From Lachnospiraceae bacterium (GTDB taxonomy: Bacteria; Bacillota_A; Clostridia; Lachnospirales; Lachnospiraceae), in assembly GCA_016281675.1 (NCBI GenBank), contig JAEEJD010000085.1:1-10355 (forward strand): DNA of 10,355 nucleotides. The letters are read 5' to 3'. The translations under genes were made by a program, and so were the position numbers. Position 1 is the stretch's first letter. Every line of letters begins with the position of its first letter. The notes under the pieces are model-generated. The model saw nothing but the letters and a program-made list of their open reading frames with translations. It was not told the origin of the DNA and did no database searches. This document shows positions 7,276 to 10,355 of the stretch, piece by piece.

Positions 7276-8874
7276 ATGAAAAACGGTTACTTCAAGCTCG
7301 TACTTACCGACAATGAATCGTTCGTTACTCTTTATCCGCCGGTGGACGGAGGTGCTCCGATACAGGTTGATGAGATGAGGGATTTTCTTGTTGCGAAAGG
7401 ATTTCCCGATGTAGATATTGTCGCTCTCAAAAATGCGGTCGATAATCTGTCCAAACCGCAGAATATCAAGATAGCAAGCAAAAAAGGAATTCCGTGTCCG
7501 GAGAGCTTTATCGTGCGTATCTCTCAGGACAAGATGAAGGCGGTGTGCAGGTTCTATCCGCCCTCGACGAGCGGCGCCTCGATAACGGAAGCCGATATCA
7601 AGAGTACCCTTAAGCTTCAGGGAGTCAACAGAGGTATCGATGACGAGGCTATCGCGGGATTTCTCAAAGACAGACAGTACTGTACGGATTACGTTCTGGC
7701 AAAGGGCGTTGAGCCTACCGACGGAACGGATGCCAGCATAGAGTATTTCTTCAATACGAACCCTAACCTCAAGCCCAAGCTTAACGAGGACGGTTCGGTC
7801 GATTTCTTCTCACTGTCGGCGATCAGTATCGTTAAGGCGGGGGATAAGCTTGCAACGCTGACGCGTGAGATTCCCGGAGAGCCCGGATTCAACGTTGTCG
7901 GAGATACGCTTCCTCCGAGGGAAGTCAAGAAACTGATGCTCAAGTACGGGCGCAACATTGAGCTTTCCGGGGATGAACTGACGATAACTTCCACGGTTAA
8001 CGGACATGCATCCCTTGTTGAGGGCAAGGTGTTCGTTTCCGATGTTTACGAGGTGTCGGATGTCGACACATCCACCGGTAACATAGATTATGCCGGAAAT
8101 GTCTGCGTTCTCGGTAACGTTAAGACGGGATTTTCGGTGAAAGCGGAAGGTGATGTCGAAGTAAGAGGTGTCGTGGAGAACGCGATCGTCGAAGCCACCG
8201 GAAATGTTTCGATAGCAAGAGGCATGAACGGAATGGGCAAGGGAACGATAATCGCCGGCGGTAATGTCGTATCCAAGTTTATCGAGAATGCGAACGTCAC
8301 ATCGGGCGGATACGTTCATTCCGAGGCTATCCTCCACAGTAACGTCGTTGCAAAAGGCGAGGTCACCGTTACCGGCAAGAAAGGCTTCATCACCGGAGGA
8401 GTTGTCAGAACTCCTGCCACGGTTTCGTGTAAGATAATAGGATCGACGATGGGCGTTACGACGGAGATCGAAGTCGGAACGGATCCGAAGCTTAAGCTCA
8501 AGGCTCAGTCACTTACTTCCGAGATAGCTGAGGCAAGGAAAAAGGTGGAGCAGGCTGAACCCGTTATCGTTACGTTTTCTCAAAAGCTCAAGGCGGGAGA
8601 GAAGCTTCGCCCCGAGCAGATAATATATTTCAAACAGGCTTCGCAGGCATACAAGGAACTCAAAGCAAATCTTGATGCCAAGATCGAAGAGATGAACAAG
8701 CTCATGGAGGTTCTTGACGATACAAATGCGACCGAGAGTTGCGTTAAGGTCGAGGGATTCGCTTATCCCGGAACGAAGATCACCATCAGCGAGACAACGA
8801 CGACACTTTCAACGGCCGTTCAGCACAGTAAATTCGTCAAGGAAGGTGCGGACGTTCGTATAAGAGGGCTGTAA
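7276..8874 (+). CDS. fapA: FapA (DUF342) flagellar assembly protein
   Basis: The 532-residue protein has the DUF342/FapA layout. The N-terminal half has two related units: residues about 17-56 (LYPPVDGGAPI) and 91-130 (FYPPSTSGASI), each a YPP turn followed by two short helices. A mixed region follows (about 160-255, with REIPGEPGFNVVGD at 197-210). A polymer-like beta-helix with many Gly/Val/Asn turns spans about 255-395 (GNVCVLGNV, EGDVEVRGVV, TGNVSIARGM). A helical hairpin, probably coiled coil, runs about 405-480, and a last beta segment about 487-532. Known for the family: FapA in Vibrio is needed for polar flagellum placement and responds to glucose uptake signalling; in clostridia DUF342 genes sit in flagellar operons and their role is little studied. 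There is no signal peptide. The ribosome binding site is GGAGAGGG, about 8 nt before the ATG. The next gene starts 1 nt after the stop. Confidence 0.85.
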   Translation: MKNGYFKLVLTDNESFVTLYPPVDGGAPIQVDEMRDFLVAKGFPDVDIVALKNAVDNLSKPQNIKIASKKGIPCPESFIVRISQDKMKAVCRFYPPSTSGASITEADIKSTLKLQGVNRGIDDEAIAGFLKDRQYCTDYVLAKGVEPTDGTDASIEYFFNTNPNLKPKLNEDGSVDFFSLSAISIVKAGDKLATLTREIPGEPGFNVVGDTLPPREVKKLMLKYGRNIELSGDELTITSTVNGHASLVEGKVFVSDVYEVSDVDTSTGNIDYAGNVCVLGNVKTGFSVKAEGDVEVRGVVENAIVEATGNVSIARGMNGMGKGTIIAGGNVVSKFIENANVTSGGYVHSEAILHSNVVAKGEVTVTGKKGFITGGVVRTPATVSCKIIGSTMGVTTEIEVGTDPKLKLKAQSLTSEIAEARKKVEQAEPVIVTFSQKLKAGEKLRPEQIIYFKQASQAYKELKANLDAKIEEMNKLMEVLDDTNATESCVKVEGFAYPGTKITISETTTTLSTAVQHSKFVKEGADVRIRGL

Positions 8875-8875
8875 T

Positions 8876-9187
8876 ATGATCTCACCGCTTGAGAACAACA
8901 ATATGGTCATGCGCGCGATGGATTTCTCGGTCATCAAGCAGAACGAGAACGATCATCCGCAGACACAGCATGTCCTTATACAGGAAAATATAGAGAAGAA
9001 CGACGATTCGCACGTCAAGACTGTGCACACGAAGGACAATGCCGACAAGTCGGGCACGGAGCACGATGCCAAGGAAGAAGGCAGGAACAAGTACTTCTCG
9101 AATCGTAACACAAAGAAGAAAGATGAGATCCCGGATGAAGGCAGAGTCATACCTTTGAACACGGGAGGATTCAATATAACTATCTGA
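8876..9187 (+). CDS. Small hydrophilic, probably disordered protein of unknown function
   Basis: I do not recognise this 103-residue protein. It is almost free of hydrophobic runs and very rich in Asn, Asp, Glu, Lys and His. Only the ends look ordered: the start, ISPLENNNMVMRAMDFSVIK, and the finish, GRVIPLNTGGFNITI, which reads like a short conserved strand. The middle (about residues 22-85) should be unstructured. It starts 1 nt after the fapA stop with an AGAGG site inside fapA, so it is probably translated by the same ribosomes. This makes a FapA partner or chaperone-like accessory plausible, but this is inference from position only. It lacks the helical C-terminal pattern of FlgM. A start at an internal Met (residues 10, 12 or 15) is possible. 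The continuous frame, good ribosome binding site and tight packing support it being a real gene. Confidence 0.75.
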   Translation: MISPLENNNMVMRAMDFSVIKQNENDHPQTQHVLIQENIEKNDDSHVKTVHTKDNADKSGTEHDAKEEGRNKYFSNRNTKKKDEIPDEGRVIPLNTGGFNITI

Positions 9188-9215
9188 TCGTCATTATGCA
9201 GCTTGGGAGGGTAGA

Positions 9216-10172
9216 ATGACACCTATGGAAATAGCACTCCTTGCAACGGGAGTGATTATTTTTGTGATAAGCTTTCTGATGCCGGAGGTTCCGATGAAGA
9301 AGTCCTCCAGAGAGATCGCTGCCGAAAAGGAAGAGGCAAGACGTCTCGTTGAGCAGGAAGTCGACACGATGAGACTCAGAGTCGGCGAAGCGACGAATGA
9401 GACGGTTGAGTTTGCCGTTGATAAGGCCGAGAGATCGCTCGAGAAGGTTTCCAACGAGAAGATCATGGCTGTCGGCGAATATGCCGGAACCGTCTTGGAG
9501 GAGATCAACAAGAATCATCAGGAAGTCATGTTCCTTTATGACATGCTCAAGGACAAGCAGACCGCCCTTAACAATACGATAAGGGAGGCTGACGCTGCCG
9601 CGAGTAAGATCGAGACCATCTCACACGATGCGATGGATGCTTCGGAAACGTTGCTTCGCGGAATGAGCGTTGCATCTGTTTCGCAGAAAGGGCTTACGAA
9701 CGAACAGAAGTCGGTATTTGACATAGAGATTCCGGATGCCGAGCCTGTTGTGTTTGAAAGCGGCCCGGCCGCTGCCGCGACCGGAAAATCAGGCAATTCC
9801 AAATCAAGGGGCATCGCGCTTACGCAGTCGAAGATTGAGGCACAGCTTCTCGGTATAGACAAGCCCGAAAACGCGATAGCAAAAGCAATAACAGCGGATG
9901 CGCCCGAACCTCTTAAGGAGAAAGTCGTTTACGATATTCTTTCGGGTGGAGCATATAAAGGCGGAAACATAGTGAACGTCGAATCGCCTGCGGACGGCGC
10001 CGCAACGACAGCCGATTTCGAGGCGATGGGAAAGGACGACACGCAGGCACCCGCAAATAACAACGACAAGATACTGGCTATGGCGGAGCAGGGCCTTGAT
10101 ACGGTTCAGATCGCCAAGACACTCGGACTTGGGGTCGGTGAAGTCAAGCTGGTTTTGGATCTGTTCAAGTAA
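9216..10172 (+). CDS. Membrane-anchored coiled-coil protein with C-terminal HTH-like domain (SwrB/YlxL-like)
   Basis: The 318-residue protein has one N-terminal membrane segment (residues 4-22, MEIALLATGVIIFVISFLM). A long charged helical region follows (about 28-145), rich in Glu, Lys and Ala with heptad-like spacing and probably coiled coil. A low-complexity linker spans about 175-283. The last 35 residues (284-318, KILAMAEQGLDTVQIAKTLG then GVGEVKLVLDLF) look like a small helix-turn-helix of the type seen in DUF6115/SwrB-like proteins. In B. subtilis the gene after sigD is swrB (ylxL), a membrane protein that promotes activation of flagellar type III export. Position, N-terminal anchor, coiled coil and C-terminal motif agree with SwrB, but this protein is about twice as long as I recall for SwrB (about 167 residues), so orthology is tentative. 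The ribosome binding site GGGAGGG is strong. A DNA-binding role for the tail is unlikely in a membrane-tethered assembly factor. Confidence 0.68.
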   Translation: MTPMEIALLATGVIIFVISFLMPEVPMKKSSREIAAEKEEARRLVEQEVDTMRLRVGEATNETVEFAVDKAERSLEKVSNEKIMAVGEYAGTVLEEINKNHQEVMFLYDMLKDKQTALNNTIREADAAASKIETISHDAMDASETLLRGMSVASVSQKGLTNEQKSVFDIEIPDAEPVVFESGPAAAATGKSGNSKSRGIALTQSKIEAQLLGIDKPENAIAKAITADAPEPLKEKVVYDILSGGAYKGGNIVNVESPADGAATTADFEAMGKDDTQAPANNNDKILAMAEQGLDTVQIAKTLGLGVGEVKLVLDLFK

Positions 10173-10173
10173 G

Positions 10174-10213
10174 GCAGCAGGAGGGGCCCACGAAGTGGGA
10201 AGAACCCGGCTGC
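10174..10213 (+). other. Possible outer stem enclosing the first triloop hairpin
   Basis: GCAGC at 10174-10178 can pair with GCTGC at 10209-10213, enclosing the CCCAC/GTGGG hairpin. Together they would form a branched RNA element directly after the stop codon at 10170-10172. No T-run follows, so it does not look like a standard intrinsic terminator. It could protect the 3' end of the upstream message or delay the downstream gene. The pairing is short and was judged by eye. Confidence 0.3.
10187..10199 (+). repeat. Hairpin: 5-bp stem with GAA triloop
   Basis: CCCAC (10187-10191), GAA, then GTGGG (10195-10199) form a perfect five-pair stem with a three-base loop. It shares the apex ACGAAGT with the second hairpin 39 nt downstream. 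The repeated apex suggests the same kind of element twice in one gap, such as a small dispersed palindromic repeat, though only one locus is visible here. Confidence 0.5.
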
Positions 10214-10223
10214 AAGTGGAGCC

Positions 10224-10240
10224 ATTCGACGAAGTCGAAT
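10224..10240 (+). repeat. Hairpin: 7-bp stem with GAA triloop
   Basis: ATTCGAC (10224-10230), GAA, then GTCGAAT (10234-10240) form a perfect seven-pair stem with a three-base loop. It lies 32 nt before the next start codon and 20 nt before its ribosome binding site (GGAG at 10261-10264). It is not followed by a T-run. It shares the apex ACGAAGT with the 10187-10199 hairpin, while the stems differ in sequence, as expected for independently maintained structures or members of a repeat family. Confidence 0.55.
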
Positions 10241-10272
10241 CAGGATCGGCGACACACAATGGAGTAAATAGA

Positions 10273-10355
10273 ATGAAACTCAAATACTATCTCAGAGGCC
10301 TGGGGATCGGCATTGCGGTAACCGCTGTCGTGATGGGCCTCGCGCTTTCTAAAAA
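10273..10355 (+). CDS. N-terminal start of a membrane or exported protein (cut by window edge)
   Basis: The frame opens at an ATG 8 nt after GGAG (10261-10264) and runs off the window after 27 codons. The residues are MKLKYYLRGLGIGIAVTAVV followed by MGLALSK: a basic start and one hydrophobic segment (about 9-25), which fits a membrane anchor or signal sequence. It follows the SwrB-like gene after a 100-nt gap, the largest in the window, so it may begin a separate unit. I recall similar short anchored proteins related to MltG/YceG after such operons in clostridia, but the visible part is too short to name a family. Confidence 0.65.
   Translation, partial: MKLKYYLRGLGIGIAVTAVVMGLALSK

Noticed and set aside
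8876..9187. FlgM anti-sigma factor, suggested by small size, disorder and position after fliA
   Set aside because: The C-terminal amphipathic helices and the DKVxxLKxxI-type motif of FlgM are missing. The C-terminus looks like a short strand (GGFNITI).
9804..10283. 159-codon minus-strand frame covering the end of the SwrB-like gene and the hairpin gap
   Set aside because: Its product has no recognisable domain and is mostly the complement of a well-supported gene. The part in the gap is explained by the lack of stops around the hairpins.
1..10355. CRISPR arrays, tRNA/rRNA genes, insertion sequences or phage genes
   Set aside because: No direct-repeat arrays, tRNA-like or rRNA-like stretches, transposase motifs or terminal repeats were seen. 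The genes are tightly packed flagellar and chemotaxis genes of uniform composition.

Overview
The window is one stretch of a flagellar/chemotaxis (fla/che) operon. All twelve genes lie on the + strand, and nearly all gaps are 0-65 nt. The order flhG, (PilZ gene), cheB, cheA, cheW, cheC, cheD, (small membrane protein), fliA/sigD, fapA (DUF342), (small disordered protein), SwrB-like protein matches the 3' half of the Firmicutes fla/che operon (B. subtilis: flhF-ylxH-cheB-cheA-cheW-cheC-cheD-sigD-swrB). CheC together with CheD, strong GGAGG-type ribosome binding sites and a sigma-28 gene inside the operon point to a motile clostridium. The extra genes (PilZ after flhG, the membrane protein before sigD, FapA plus a disordered protein after it) and the moderate G+C suggest a Lachnospiraceae-type genome. 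The family assignment is inferred from recalled gene order, not from a search.

Regions. 1-394: C-terminal part of the MinD-like flagellar-number ATPase FlhG. 416-1144: YcgR-like PilZ protein with an intact c-di-GMP binding signature. 1210-5014: signalling core, with CheB methylesterase, CheA kinase and CheW adaptor. 5015-6132: CheC phosphatase and CheD deamidase, the second adaptation system. 6154-6468: unrecognised two-helix membrane protein with an acidic tail and an odd start region. 6477-7244: sigma-28. 7276-8874: FapA. 8876-9187: unrecognised hydrophilic protein almost fused to fapA. 9216-10172: membrane-anchored coiled-coil protein with a C-terminal helix-turn-helix, like SwrB. 10173-10272: a structured 100-nt gap with two triloop hairpins. 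10273-10355: start of another membrane protein cut by the window edge.

How they fit together. CheA/CheW relay receptor state to CheY (not in the window). CheB demethylates and deamidates receptors, CheD deamidates receptors, and CheC removes phosphate from CheY-P and holds CheD. FlhG sets flagellar number and place, the PilZ protein can brake motility when c-di-GMP is high, sigma-28 turns on late flagellar genes, and FapA and the SwrB-like protein probably act in flagellar assembly. No intrinsic terminator with a U-tract and no convincing promoter was seen, so the genes are probably read from an upstream fla/che promoter. The known genes are ordinary and intact. The parts worth a second look are the two unrecognised small genes, the start region at 6130-6157, and the hairpin-rich gap at 10173-10272.
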